A stretch of 64,000 nt of DNA. Origin: Dipteris shenzhenensis (Eukaryota > Polypodiophyta > Polypodiopsida > Gleicheniales). Numbering within the stretch: the stretch's first letter is position 1; each line of letters begins with the position of its first letter. Shown here one piece after another: positions 12,459 to 24,982 of this stretch. The DNA is taken from the NCBI GenBank assembly GCA_047967505.1, contig CM106540.1; one strand, written 5' to 3'. The position numbers were made by a program, and so were the translations under genes. Under the pieces are notes generated by a model, which searched no databases, was not told where the DNA came from, and saw nothing but the letters and a program-made list of their open reading frames with translations.

Positions 12459-13083
12459 ATATGCTCAATGCCCCACCCTCCTGGTAACCACCAGTGGTCC
12501 AAGGTGCTCAAGTTATAAGGCCCCCATATGAGGAGAAGCCATGTGTGAGCTTGGGACACTAGATGGATCCTTACTTGCATGTCAAATGAGGTCTATCATT
12601 GAGACCGTTGATGGTAGAAAGGTTATCTATGTGAGTCTAGCCTATGGGCTAGGTAGGGTAGGTAAGTTGGTAGCACAACGAGGCACATTGTCTTAGGTAT
12701 AGAGAATATTCCTTGAATATTCCATGGATGACTAGTTGGTTCCATTGACTAGGTTGACTGGTCGGCTCTACTGACTATGTTGACTGGTTTGCTCCACCGA
12801 CTATGTTGATCTGACTACCGCCTTCATAGCTATAAAGAGGCGACCCTCCCATTCCATTGCATCAAATCAGATCAGATCTTCCAGTAGAGATCTTCTAGTT
12901 AGTAGCTCTTCACCTAGTATCTGTTTAGATCGCCATCTAAGCTCCACTGTGGGAGTGCACAAGTGGATGGAGTCATCATCTGTACTACATCAGCATTCAA
13001 GGAAAATTTGGTTCCTCTCTAGTTTGCTGTGTACTCTCTATTCTTTGTTCAATTTCTATTCCGTTGCACCGTGTAATTTAACA
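12453..13083 (+). repeat. 3' LTR of the Copia element
   Basis: 631 bp, same ends as the 5' LTR and followed directly by the TGCAT target duplication. Confidence 0.95.
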
Positions 13084-13173
13084 TGCATGGCTAGAAGACC
13101 ATCGAGGCATGTTTTCCTACGCCATGCATGATGCATAGTGCAAAACAAGGAAATATTCTTTCTTCACCTTGCA

Positions 13174-13266
13174 CATGGTACCTGATGGGCATGATGCTTT
13201 TTACAAGCCTTAAAATCACTGATTTCAAGGCCCGTGTTGTAAAGTGTCATGCCCATTGGGTACCAT
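13174..13266. repeat. Hairpin (MITE-like) repeat 1
   Basis: Imperfect inverted arms 13174-13209 and 13229-13266: 'ggtacctgatgggcatgatg' against 'catgcccattgggtacc'. No coding content. Confidence 0.7.
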
Positions 13267-13287
13267 TTCCATGGCTAGAAGACCACC

Positions 13288-13464
13288 ATTTAGGACCTAT
13301 ATCCCTTTTTTTACACCAACTTTCATCACTTAATTTTTGATAGGGTAAGGATTTTAGCCCATGCAAAGAATCATGCCATTTGGGTACCATTTGCATGGGC
13401 TAAAATACTTACCCTATCAAATTCAGTGATGCAAAGTGGAGTAAAAAAGGGATACGAGCCCTAA
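13288..13464. repeat. Hairpin (MITE-like) repeat 2
   Basis: Long imperfect inverted repeat. The best-kept part pairs 13339-13367 (GATAGGGTAAGG...) with 13390-13418 (...ACTTACCCTATC), and outer arms extend to about 13288 and 13464. It overlaps the flank of hairpin 1, and a related arm occurs at 14724-14790. Confidence 0.8.
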
Positions 13465-14029
13465 AACGAAGCATCGTGCTACTCTAAATGCAATGACACC
13501 TAGTAGGAATCTTTGTACCTTCATGAATTAGAGGCATGCCAATTTTTGTCTCGTTTTGTCCATGGATGCCTAACCGACATCATGGACCCATAGCGTCCCA
13601 TTCACACCTACCCTAGATGTGTACGACTATGTGCCTACTCACAGCTATATACAATGCTCAAAAACTTGATACAGGTTTTGTCCTATCAACGTGAGAAGTT
13701 TGAGGCATTTCGCAGTGCCCTAAACTTATCTCCTTTGGATGATTGATCACTACCTTACAGTGGCATTGTAGGGGGGTGTGAGAATTATTGGTATATTCTA
13801 GGCAGTCGCCAATGTAATGTAATAAGTAGGTTAGGGGCACTTTTCCCTCATTGAGGTTTTCCCCCCTAACCACAGTCCAATCCCTAACCATAGTTAGTAG
13901 ATAGGATAAGGGTTTTGTCACTTAGACAAAACCCCTCTCTTTCTTGTGTTTTCCACTCCTTCTATTCAGACGTTCAGCTCACTCTTGCTCTCACTCTTGC
14001 ATTCTACTCTCCAATGTTGTTGGGAAAGG

Positions 14030-14645
14030 AAGGGAAAGGGCGACGAAAACATGCATTCTATTTTCAACAAGGATAAGGGGAGGGGAAAATGGAAGGGGAA
14101 GAGAAAAGAAAGCATGCATTCTATTTAAATATGCATGCTATTTTAAACAAGGGGAAGAGGAAAGAAAGCATGCATTCTATTTAAATATGCATGCTATTTT
14201 AAATAAGGGGAAGATGGAAGGGAAAGGGAAAAGGAAACATGCATTCTATTTTAAACAAGGCGAAAAGAAATTAACATGAAGGAAAAAGGAAAGGGGAAGG
14301 GGAAGGGGAAAGGGAAGGGGATAGGGAAAATGAAAGGGGAAGGGGAAGGGAAATTAAAGAAAAGTGAAAGCAGGAAGTGGAAGGGGAAGGGGAAGGGAGC
14401 ATGGAGAAAGGAAAATGGGAAGGGGAAGGGATAAGGAATAAAGAAAAGGGAAAGAGAAGGAAAAGGGAGCAGGAAAAGAAGAGAGAAGGGAGAAGTGAAA
14501 AGGAAAAGGGAAGAGACAAGTGAAAAGAGAGAAGGAAAAGTAAAAAGAAAAAGGGAAAGGGAAAGGGAAAGGGAAGAGAATGGGAAAGGGAAAAGTGAAG
14601 GGGAAGGGAAAGTGAAAGAAAAAGGGTAATTTGAAAGAAAAACTT
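14030..14645. repeat. Purine-rich GGGAAA tract with CATGCATTC-bearing units
   Basis: 14048-14260 repeats a unit containing 'catgcattctattt' and 'aaatatgcatgctatttta'. From 14270 on the sequence is almost only A and G (AAGGGG/GGGAAA). Open frames here are low-complexity artefacts. Confidence 0.85.
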
Positions 14646-14723
14646 GAGAAGAGAAACCCAATCAACATTCCAAGAAGATTATAACATGCAGTGGATTGTG
14701 AAATTTTGAAACCTAGGAGTCTT

Positions 14724-14790
14724 GTTTTAGGGTATCCCTTTTTTTACCGCATGAAAGTTGATTGAATTTTCAATAGGGTAAGGCTAAATC
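14724..14790. repeat. Single arm related to hairpin repeat 2
   Basis: 'tatccctttttttac' followed by 'aatagggtaagg' resembles the left arm at 13300-13360, so this is another member or half-element. Confidence 0.55.
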
Positions 14791-14943
14791 CATGTTTGCT
14801 TACTTCGTGGTGCAACTTGGATCAAATACCACCATCTTGGATCAGAATGATCCGGATGAAAAACCACCTATATTGAAGATGGGTGCCAAATGTTATCAAT
14901 GATATATATGAAATTATGCTCAAGTACATGTATCAATGGATCT

Positions 14944-15250
14944 TTAAAAACGAAAGCTTCGATTAATGAAATCATTAGTATGAACAGTGCTCAGGAAGAA
15001 CAAAAGTATCACTTTCATCGGTCCAATGTTTGGGGAGTCTATTGCAAAGAAACCGCTACTATCTTTTCTCACTGTCTCCTGGGGACCATTGTAAATAGTT
15101 CTAAACCATTTTACATCAAGAATCAAAATACTAAATCGTCTGAAATTAACTTCATAGATTTCGCGTATGGTTCCATCGATTCGATATTCGGGCATCCAAA
15201 TTCTGGACCAAAGTGCCCCAGCCGGTCTGGGATTTGCAAGGGGAAGTACT
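14944..15250 (-). pseudogene. Possible CACTA/En-Spm transposase relic (DUF4216-like)
   Basis: The minus-strand frame reads MPEYRIDGTIREIYEVNF, then DVKWF and DSSGFFAIDSPNIG. The pattern 'Y.G.I.EI.E..F..F.....KW' followed by 'GF..ID' resembles the DUF4216 segment of CACTA (TNP2-type) transposon proteins. The frame runs upstream to about 15250 and ends without the rest of the protein. By-eye similarity only; no CACTA ends were found. Confidence 0.35.
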
Positions 15251-16020
15251 GGACAGCCTTTTTAATTACTTATATCTCGCTTGAGACCCTGTAATGCGCA
15301 CAAGGGAGAGAAACATCTCAAGGCTGAAGGGTTGATATTACATTTTCTGCTCAAATGCTAGTCGGTGAAATGTGTCTACTACTGCGGATGAGAGCTGCAA
15401 AACCGCCATAGCCAATGTATAGACAAGGTGCGAGAGGACCGACCGTCTGGCTAAATCTCAAAGGAGAGGATATGAAACGATGCAAAGAAAGACTGAATAC
15501 GAATGCCAGAGCCAAGCTAATAATGCACAAATATCACATTGTATACAAACTGATCTACGAGCTCAATGATATGGGTACAATCACATCCAACTTGTATGCA
15601 AGATAGCAAGAAATGCTAGCCTTAGAAATGAGACCCCCGCCAAAGCTCTTCCCAAGAAGATTCGATGGTAGACTCCGTAGCCTCAGCAACGAGATCCCCT
15701 CCGAAATTCACAGCCGTCTACCCCTACTCAAGAGGAGATAAGATTCTTGACTACAAACCACAAATTGTATAGTGCAAAAGCATTATAGCAGGAGTGACTG
15801 GCATGCCACAAGCTCAATAGCCACGGGGTTACCCACATGGCATCCCAACTCCAAAATCAAAATAAGCCATAACCCGAAGATGGATAATAAAATGGATCTG
15901 GGAGTATGTTATCTCTATGCCAACATGGACTTAGGTAGCATAGAATGTGTGTGTAGAGTAGCGGCAAAGCTCCACTTGTACTTGCAAAAGGCTAGGAATA
16001 ATCCCTCTTAGGAATCTAAC

Positions 16021-16135
16021 ATGCATGTTCTACATGCAACTCCTACATGCAACATGCGAGTTCTACATGCAACTCCTACATGCAATATGCAACTCCTACA
16101 CGAAACTTCTATATGCAAGTTCTACATGTAGAGAG
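16021..16135. repeat. Short tandem motif CTACATGCAACTC
   Basis: Several degenerate units of 'tctacatgcaactc' in a row. Confidence 0.7.
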
Positions 16136-16369
16136 AGAATGTCTTATAATTCCTACATGCAGAGATAGAAGCTCTCCAACTTGTATAAATACCCCATAAT
16201 GGAATGAAGTCCACACTCTTTGGGGCATTGTGTTGAGTTATACTTTGGTATTCCAAGCAATTGTCTCCAACTGTCCATGCTTCCTTGCACTCCATGTCCA
16301 AAAGCATGTCCTAACCTTACAACTCCCCCTCCCCTCTCCTCCAACCTTGCAACCCATCCCCTCCCTCTC

Positions 16370-16570
16370 CTCCTCCCCCCTCCTCCTCCTCCTCCTCCCT
16401 TCTCCTCCTCCCTCATCCTCCTCCGCCTCCTCCTCCCTCCTCCTCCATTCTCCTCCTCCCTCCTCCTCCCTCCTCCTCCTCCCTCCTCCTCCCTTCTCCT
16501 CTCTCTCCTTTCCCCCCATGCTCTTACATCTTCTTCCTCTCTCACTCCTATGCTCCCCCCAAACCCTTAG
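16370..16570. repeat. TCC-rich pyrimidine microsatellite
   Basis: Dense TCC/CTCC repeats. Both-strand open frames across it (proline/leucine or glutamate/arginine runs) are artefacts. Confidence 0.9.
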
Positions 16571-16780
16571 TTCCTCAACCCTTAACCTCCATGATCTACG
16601 AGGGAGATGAGTTCTCCACCATGTACTCTACCCTGAGCCTTGGATCCTCCTCCTAACCCTTGAACCTCCTCTAAACTTTGGAACCTCTCTTTGAACCTTG
16701 GAACCGCCTTGTAAACCCTTAACCTCCCTCTAAGCCTTAAACTCATCCTAAACACTTCAACCCCCAATGAAGGCAGAAGC

Positions 16781-17240
16781 CTTCATTACCCCAACCATGA
16801 TGATGCATGTTTCTTTCACACAAGCTTGCACTATATTTTCTTACCACACTTAAGCCTATATCTCTCACCGGAATACAACCCGAGATCCTAAGCTACACTT
16901 ATACTACAAACGACAACACCGATATATCTATAGGTGACAAAAAGCCTTGGAACCTTGCATACTCAGTAAACCCTTCTCTTCCTGCTGAAGCCATGGGAAA
17001 GAGCCAACTCTTTCATTATCCCAACCATGATGATGCACGTTTCTTTCACACATGCATGCACTATGTTTGCTTATCACAATTAAGCCTAGGTCTCTCACCG
17101 AAATATGACCCGAGGTCCTAAGCTACACTTTATACTACAAACGGTAACACCAAAATATCTGCAGGTGACGAAAAGCCTCGGAACCCTGCATATAGAGAAT
17201 ACCCTGCTCTTCCTGTGAAAGTCGTGGGAAAGAGCCTGCA
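16781..17240. repeat. Two-copy diverged tandem duplication, about 230-bp unit
   Basis: 'ccaaccatgatgatgca' recurs at 16791 and 17021. Downstream blocks (TTTCTTTCACACA, AAGCCTA.., TACTACAAACG) repeat in order. Each unit ends with the GGGAAAGAGCC block. Confidence 0.85.
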
Positions 17241-18982
17241 GAAGGTAAGTTCTAGATTAGAGGTACATTAGGGGAATTTCATACTTAAAAAGGGCCTCTT
17301 GCATTAGGGGATTAAGAATAGGGATTAAGCTTTAGGCCAATGAGGTTAGAGCATTAAAATAAAGGAGGTTTCCTTCCTCCTCCTCATTGGTGGAGAGGAA
17401 AGGTCCCCACTCCAAGTTACTACGATTACCAAAAGTAAAGGGATGAGGAGAAACTGTTGGCTTGTGAGGATGGTTGGATCATATTTGATCCAATGGTTGT
17501 CATCCCTCAAATCATATCAATTGGATTATGCACAATCTAATGGCTATGAATCACTCATACCTTGGTGTGTTAAGAGATGCTGGATCCTTTCTTGATTCAA
17601 TAGTATACACAAACTATCACGCTGGCAGACTGCACCCTCTTTACATGTGGGGGATGTGTAAGGGAGAATTGCTTCCCTCATAATGACGACGGCCCCATTG
17701 ATTATGCAGAGCCTTAGATTGACGCTTGCATCTAATGGTTGACAAGAGGCACAATATGCATGCCCTTGGATGGGGGATTAGATCCTAGGATCCACAAAAG
17801 GTGCTCTACGTGAGCTCTTGGATCTACTAAAGGATCGATGATGAGAATTTGCAGCTGTCTTTGCCTCCATGGTCTACGATGTGCCCTTGGATCAACAATT
17901 GATCAACGTTCTAAAATAAGCACGCAATTTAAACCATTAGATTAGAATCATGATCTACAGTTCATAAGTGTTGTGGAAACTTCACATGGGGATGGGTTGG
18001 GCCAAAAAGTCCATTAACTCTTGATTGCTTGACATTTACCTTGCCTCGACCCATTCTTGTATACATTGAAGGCCAAGATACTTGTTTTTCTCTTCTGTCT
18101 CTTTTCTCTTAACATTTGTCTACAAAGCTACTTGCTATTCCGTGAAGAATCAAGGGAGTTGTGATTCTTTGTGTTTTTCTGTCGTCTCTTTGCAAGAAAT
18201 TTCTCAAAGTTTCCAAGACATTGATTGCCACGTGGCATTTTGGCTAAGGTTAAGTTTCCTAAGGTTCATTTTTGCAAGTAAATGCAAGGGTTGACTGGCT
18301 CTTACTCCATACTTGGATGAGATTTTGGAGTTGTGGCAGAAGAGATATATTTGCAGATTTTCTTGCTGAGTTTGATTATGTAGTGATGCCCATGTTTTGA
18401 GGCATGACAGGTTCTATTTTCACTAGCAGTGATTGTCGTGGGACCATGATTTTTTGGATATACCTTATGCAGATCACTTTGGTTGCAGTTTGAGCCTTGT
18501 GCACTCATTTGTGTTGCATTGGGTTGCAGTGGATGCTTTATAGGCCTTTGGATGCATTGCGATCCTTGTTGGATGCACTGATAGGCCCAGATTGCCTTGT
18601 GGGATGCTTTATTGATGGGTGTTTAGCACATAGATGCTATTTCATGATGAGGGATAGCTTTGACATATTGCAGTGGATGCACAGGTTGTGTTATGCTCTC
18701 TTGGATGAGACATTACTGATGCTTATGCCCACAAGCATTTGGCTCTTATTGGCATTGGGTTTGTCATTGTTTTGCCATTGCAGTTGGCACTTTATTTTGG
18801 GCCAAATTTGCTCATATGGATGCATAGTATATGCACATGAGTCAAATGCATTTTGATTCTTTGAGCCTTTGACGTTTGGTGATATTACCTTCCATTTTGG
18901 CATACACATTTGGATGCACCTAGTATTTGGTGTGATTTCTCTCTTGGAGGTACTAGCATTTGGGATTTTGTTTCATTGCATC
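17241..18982. other. No recognisable gene; possible 5' flank or leader of the next Copia fragment
   Basis: Non-coding, with many GGATGCA-type words at 18520-18920. It may include the untranslated leader or LTR of the Copia fragment, but I found no paired LTR or primer binding site. Confidence 0.35.
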
Positions 18983-20137
18983 ATGGCATCCTCTTCCATG
19001 TCTGAAAAAGATTTTTTCAGCATTAAAAAGTTTTTATTGGACAAACTTTTCTTTGTGGAAAGAACATATAAGGGATGTGCTTATTCAAAAGAAACAGATA
19101 AAACCCTTGGCAGGGATTGGAGCTAAGCTTGCAGATATGTCTGAGGATGATTGGAATGAGTTGGATGCATTAGCAAAGTCTACGTTTAGACTTCATCTTG
19201 TAGAGTCAATTTATTTCACGGTAGTTAATGAGCAGACTCAGAAGATTTGTGGAAGAAATTATGTGCCACTTATGAGAAGGAAACTGCCTCTAATAAAGTT
19301 TACCTCATGAAGAGGTTGTTGAGCTGTAAATGAAGGAAGGGGTCTCCATTGCTTCTCACTTGAATGAATTCAATATTGATTTCAGCCAGCTTCAAGCTCA
19401 GAAGATGAATTTTGATGCAGAGACTAAGGCAATATTTCTCTTGTGTTCATTGCCATCCTCATGGTATACCTTCCCTACAGCTGTCATCAGTAGCTCTACA
19501 CCTGGTGGAGTACTAAAGTTTGATGATGTTGTGGGTAGCTTGTTGGCTGAGCAGAGTAGACGGAGGTCTATGGATGGCAACAAGTAGGATGCAGCCTTAA
19601 ATGTACAAAGGGGCAGATCACAATTCAGGGGGAAGTCCCAAGAAAGAGGGAAGTCTCGTAGCAAATCGAGGGCGAGGAACATTGAGTGTTACCATTGTGG
19701 CAAGAAGGGCCACATGAAAAAGGATTGCTATACGTTGAAAAGAGAGAAAAATGATAAGAAAAAGAATGCAAATTGGGGTGCAAATAAGAAGGAAGAGAGT
19801 CCCAGGGAGGACAAAGGAAAAGTGAAGATCGAGGAGATCAATGCAGTCACTGATAATAGTGACAATGACATGTATTCTCTTCATGTCTATACCTGCAGAC
19901 TTGCTTACACTTCAGATGATGCATATTCCCAGAATTGGATTTTGTTCCATGTTACTCCCATAGGGAATGGTCCTCCACTTATGATAGTGGAAAGACAAGT
20001 TGTGTGCATCTTGGAAATAGCTATGCATGTGACATAGTGGGAACAAGTGACATAAAGTTTTCTTTTGTAAATGGGTCTGTATTTGTTTTGAAAAATGTGA
20101 GACATGTGCCTAAGCTGATACCAAGAAGGGAAAATTA
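18983..20137 (+). mobile_element. Truncated Copia retrotransposon: gag and start of protease
   Basis: ATG at 18983 (MASSSMSEKDFFSIKKF), shifting frame near 19040 into LWKEHIRDVLIQKKQIKPL, MSEDDWNELDALAKST and LHLVESIYFTVV. This continues at 19330 with MKEGVSIASHLNEF and an intact CCHC knuckle (CYHCGKKGHMKKDC) near 19687-19728. A protease-flanking segment (STYDSGKTSCVHLG, then IKFSFVNGSVF and LKNVRHVPKL) follows in another frame. The similarity ends at about 20137; no integrase or reverse transcriptase follows. It belongs to a different Copia lineage from the 7.7-13 kb element. Confidence 0.85.
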
Positions 20138-20222
20138 AAAAAAGTTCCCATTTTTGAAGGGCATCCTTTTGGGAGACCTTTCTAGCAAACATAAAGTTCT
20201 ATTTGCAAAAATAAATATGGGA

Positions 20223-20251
20223 GGAAGGAGGGAGGGGGGGAGGGGGGGGGG

Positions 20252-20288
<37 letters not shown>
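20223..20288. repeat. G-run plus GA microsatellite
   Basis: GGAGGGAGGGGGGG followed by about 19 GA units, just past the truncated end of the Copia fragment. Confidence 0.95.
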
Positions 20289-20289
<1 letters not shown>

Positions 20290-20518
20290 CAACAAGGCAA
20301 TAGGGTGGGTTTATCTTTTATTTCTAATGTGAACTATCAATCAAGTATACGGGCGCATTGTGAGGCTCAAATGACTCCGCATGTAATAAAAGCGTCTAAG
20401 ACAGAGCTAAGACATAAACCATGTATGTGAGCATGTGCAAGTGACAAGGTACTACCACAAAATGGCACATGCGGCCTTCGTGAATTGATCTCAAAGGCTG
20501 CCACCTTCAAGCCTCTAC

Positions 20519-20640
20519 CCCCCCCCCCACACATATATACATACATACATACACTTATGCATGCACATATGCATACCCATATGTGTGCCCGTCCGCTCAC
20601 ATGCACGTGCGCGCGCACGCGCACACACACACACACACAT
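20519..20640. repeat. C-run and CA/CG alternating tract
   Basis: Poly-C, then ACATACAT and GCGCGCACGCGCACACAC. Alternating purine-pyrimidine sequence with Z-DNA potential. Confidence 0.85.
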
Positions 20641-20934
20641 GAATGTTTTTATCGAAGCTATGCTTATATATTAATATAAAATCTTGGTGAAAGTTTATCA
20701 ACCTCAGTTTTTAAGTTTCACAATATTGGTAGAATGTAGTACCATTTTCTATATTTTCTTTTGAACTTTGAAGAAAATAGTGTAAATCTTGGCGAAACTT
20801 TAATTTTTTAAACATAAAAGTTTCAAATCTTGGTGAATTTTCAAACATTTATTTCTATTAGGGCATACAAACTTTCTATTCCAATATAAAGTTTAGCTTC
20901 TTAATGAAACTAACTTGAAAAAATCATCCATGAC

Positions 20935-20959
20935 ACACACACTTCTTATTCCTCTTCCC

Positions 20960-20998
<39 letters not shown>

Positions 20999-21021
20999 TT
21001 GACTTTTCCAATTCTTTCTCA

Positions 21022-21083
<62 letters not shown>

Positions 21084-21150
21084 ACACACTCTTTAACTGT
21101 ACCCCATCACATACACACACACATGCATATGCACACACACATAATTTTTT
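20935..21150. repeat. Large CA microsatellite cluster
   Basis: CA runs at about 20966-20993, 21025-21089 and 21110-21140, separated by unique sequence. Further CA runs lie at 21376-21400 and 21970-21988. Confidence 0.95.
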
Positions 21151-22156
21151 ATGAGACTTGGGATATTTCTGCAAACTCATTATGTATTTTTTTTTAGCCA
21201 CTGCTAATAATTATTTTTGGTAGTACATACATGGGCTAGTCCATACTTGCTATGATGTCCTTTCTGTCATTCCTTACCACATGAATAATTGAAATAATTA
21301 TGCCAAATTCCTAGTCATAAGTAATGGTTAAAATCTAAATCTCATGAAAATCTTCCCTTAGCCCTACCCTAGTCATACACACACACACACACACACACAC
21401 TCACAATGTTTATCCCACTCATGACTCCTCACACACATACACACAGGTTACAAAAAACACTAGCCAACCCAATTCTTTTATGACATTTCGCTCTTTCACT
21501 TCTTTCTCAATAGTCATGCACACAGTTTCACCCTTTATGACAATTACTGATTCTTTGTATAAATGATATGCAGCTTACTGATAAGGATATTTAGGTAGTC
21601 AATGAGTTGGCATGCACTTGTGCACCGACATTGGGAATACCGTAGTAATACCTTATAAGATTTTGGAAGATTAAAAATGTTTATTATTGATTTTTTGGCT
21701 ATGACTACGTACTATTGATCCACTAACTAGATAAGATCCTAATTAATAAAATGTCCTAATTTTTAGTCACACCTATCTTTTTAGGTGCATTGAATAAGGC
21801 ATGTGCCATCTACCTATTTAGCTACCCTTACCCTATACCCTACACGGCCTCTATCATCTCGCCTATACTCTACTCTAATCCCACCTCAACAACTTGCTCT
21901 CCTGCTTTCCTCCATGGCTGCGCCCCAGGTCAGCTATCACGCACTCTCGCATGCTTGGTATCCGCGCGCGCACACACACACACACACATGATATACATAT
22001 ATACATATACATACATATGTAAATAGTGTGCATGTAGGAGGCATGTAGCGAGACTAGCAAGGTGAGCATCAAATGGCATGCATTGATAGGGCACTTTGAT
22101 GTTGATGAGTGTATATAAGGTCGAAGGATCAATTTGGACTACTTTTGGTAATAAAT

Positions 22157-22278
22157 GTCTATTGTTATCAATGTTCTTATTTTTTATAATCAAAATGGTT
22201 ATAAACGTTATGTAATTGTCTATTGTTATCAATGTTCTTTTTTTATATAATCAAAGTGGTTATAAAACATTATGCAAT
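22157..22278. repeat. Two-copy tandem duplication, 61-bp unit
   Basis: 'gtctattgttatcaatgttc' at 22157 and 22218, with matching continuations (ATAATCAAA.TGGTTATAAA). Confidence 0.9.
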
Positions 22279-22337
22279 ACCCTATCCATTAAATAATCCA
22301 TCTTCAATAGTTGTAATCGATTTTGTGTACTGAAGTT

Positions 22338-22575
22338 AAGAGTGTTAGTGGCATTCTCACTCTGCTAGAATGTATGGTAGATAGTGCTAGTGGCATACTT
22401 TGTCATGCTAGAATGTATGGTTGTCTCTTCTTCTTCTTCAATAGTTGTAATTAATTTAGTTTATCACATTGATAGTGTTAGTGGCCTACTCTCTCTACTA
22501 GAATGTATGGGTGAAGTGTTAGTGGCATACTCTCTCTGCTAGAATGTATGGTTGTCTCTTCTTCTTCTTAAGGAG
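22338..22575. repeat. Four diverged short units (GTTAGTGGCATACT...GCTAGAATGTATGG)
   Basis: Four copies of the 'tagtggc.tact.....ctagaatgtatgg' block. Two are followed by TTGTCTCTTCTTCTTCTT. Confidence 0.8.
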
Positions 22576-22723
22576 TTTGGTTTATGACCTTGAGCTACGT
22601 TTGTAACTATTGTATTCCACTTTCATGTCTATTAGTAACCATTTGTAGCATCTCTGATGTTGAGCATGTAGTATCGCTCACACATATTGTCATTACTATT
22701 TGTTGCTCCAATACAAGATCCTA

Positions 22724-22839
22724 TTTCATTATGGTATTAGAGAATCAATTGGTGTATTGAGCTCTCGGATCCTCTTTGTGGTTTCATTATGGTATTAAAG
22801 AATCAATTGGTGTATCGAGCTCTTGGCTCCTCTTTGTGG
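22724..22839. repeat. Two-copy tandem duplication, 58-bp unit
   Basis: 'tttcattatggtatta' recurs at 22724 and 22782, with 'gaatcaattggtgtat.gagctct' after each. The 'TGGTATTAGAG' inside resembles a retrotransposon primer binding site, but no element could be built around it. Confidence 0.9.
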
Positions 22840-22925
22840 CGTAGACTATGGTTTGTGCAAATAGATATCTTAGAGAAGCCTGCATGTGTGTGTGTGTAGA
22901 GAGAGTCACTATAAAAAAAAAAGTG

Positions 22926-22927
<2 letters not shown>

Positions 22928-23009
<82 letters not shown>
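22928..23009. repeat. GA microsatellite (about 40 units)
   Basis: Perfect GA run of about 80 bp, the longest perfect dinucleotide tract in the first half of the window. Confidence 0.97.
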
Positions 23010-23011
<2 letters not shown>

Positions 23012-23083
23012 TGCATACATTCATATGTATGTAAATTTATATGTGCGTATGTATGGATGTATACATAGATAGAGACATGGTGC

Positions 23084-24982
23084 AAGATAGGTGAAATTGA
23101 CACTCATGTGGATGGGCGCATGTATTTCACCCATGTGCATTCATAGGTGCACATGCATACCTAAAAACACACTTGGAGGGACACATGCACACACATGTAT
23201 ACGACTATCGTACATATATTATATTCAACAGCACATAAACAAAGAGACACATACATGCATTTGCACTTGCCCACACATAAACATACATGCATTCATTCAC
23301 AATGCACACACAAAGCCCACACACAACTCCTAAGTGCATGTACAAACACTATCATCTTACACACATTGAACACAACAATATTGTCAACCATCTTTATGAA
23401 TACTTCACTACATGAGGTTATGTGAATTCACACACAATTCTTGAAAACAAGGTTGTCCTCAAAATTGTCTTTCTTCAATTTTAGAAGTTCACTTGAATTA
23501 AAAGCATATTATTGTCCAAATGAAAATTCTCAAAAAATAAATAAATTAGTACATATATAGCTCCAAATGAAAAAATCAATTTAAGTTAATTAATGCGCTA
23601 CTCCATGTCAAAGCCTTTAAGCAAGCTCAAAATGCCCGAGACAAACTTCGAACTGCCTTCGAAATAAACAGAACGGGTTTTAATTACAAATGCCAACATG
23701 CAAGGACATAAAATAGTTGTGATGGTAACACATTGGCTGTGCGGAGTAAGTAGCAAGGTTCTTTTGCTTTCAAGTTTTCTTCAGATTTTCTTCATGTTAA
23801 CCCTCAATACAGGCCACCATTCAATCTGAGCCACGTAGGCAAAGCTCTGCCCAGCGCCTCTCTCTCTCTCTCTCTCCCCCCTCCGGCCCCTTACATCCTA
23901 TCCATTTTCCTTTACACATTGCATATGCTCATATACGTGTCTATTTATGCACATCTCATACTTGGTCTATCTCCAACATTGTTCACAATTGACGTTTTGA
24001 GGATGAGGCACATGCCTCAATACAAGAAAGGACAACAGTTTCAGGAAATGGAGCCTTTTAAATTTAAGTCAGTACAATTGTTGCTCAGTGCAAATATATT
24101 CACAAGTACAAATAAAATCTAGCTATAACAGCAAGCTCTCCAAAAACTCGGATTTGACTTTGGTCTAATACAATCCTCAATAACTGTCAGCTGCACGTTA
24201 TTAGTTGATGCGTGTCTACTGCCCACCTGATGGCAATACAGTTGCAAAAACATTGCTGATAGTGACACAGCCACTAGGGCACAGCCTCACAACGTTAGAG
24301 GGGATGGCAGTACTTTGAGTGGAGAGTAGCCAGTATGCAGCAAGATTCAAACTCCAAAGCATAGAAGATATATATTTAAATATAAAAGAGATGTCGAAAA
24401 ATCAAGCATACAATATCAAATTTGGACTAACGGAAGAAGCAGGGAAAGACAGATGGCTTTTCCCCTTAACCTGTTTGATGAACTTCCTATCAGAATGTTT
24501 TACCATGGTGCTGACTCTTGAGATATTTTACATACACCTTGCATTAGTTGTCACAAGGAGTAAGCCACCAAATGGCTTTGTCTTGAGTTCTGAATGCAGC
24601 TAATCATCCATCCATCCAGATGTTCCTGCCTCAAAGAATAGTAGGAGGGCAACTTTTCTATCCATCTTGTCAGGCCATGGAGTGGCCCTAAAAAATTAAG
24701 CAGATGAATTTCGCCATACAGCAAAATGAGATCACACATAACTACATAATCTAAGGTTATCCGTTCAGGATGTACATGTACCAGAATGACACCGGCTGAC
24801 ATTGACTTCTTCTTTGCTAACATGCTGGTCCTATCATGGCATGAATCACATGGTCTCCTTTCCTAACCATGGCAAATTTTCAGCAAAAAGCAGATATCTG
24901 CTGAGCTTCGTTTAGAACAATTATCAAAGAGGTCAACTGGCCAATCAATCTGTCTGTTTTGGCTTTGCATATTTCAGCAAGA
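23084..24982. other. No recognisable gene; right end is the 3' flank of the glutaredoxin-like gene
   Basis: AT-rich with scattered ACACA/CATGCA words. About the last 350 bp should hold the 3' UTR of the minus-strand gene ending at 24983 (inference from position). Confidence 0.4.

Larger units (their letters stand above)
7659..13083 (+). mobile_element. Full-length Ty1/Copia LTR retrotransposon, coding capacity broken
   Basis: Two long terminal repeats start TG and end CA: 7659-8275 and 12453-13083. Direct 5-bp target duplications TGCAT lie at 7654-7658 and 13084-13088. A primer binding site follows the 5' LTR and a polypurine tract precedes the 3' LTR. Internal order is gag, protease, integrase, reverse transcriptase, RNase H, the Copia order. 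Frames are interrupted by several stops and shifts (for example near 8536, 9976 and 11361), so this copy cannot be autonomous. It would copy itself through an RNA intermediate in virus-like particles. Confidence 0.95.

Noticed and set aside
14251-14668. Phenylalanine/proline/leucine-rich open frames
   Set aside because: Artefact of the purine-rich tract read on the opposite strand.
20915-21154. Histidine/threonine- and cysteine/valine-repeat open frames
   Set aside because: CA/GT microsatellite translation. The same applies to frames at 22787-23103 (GA), 29236-29619 and 30314-30654.
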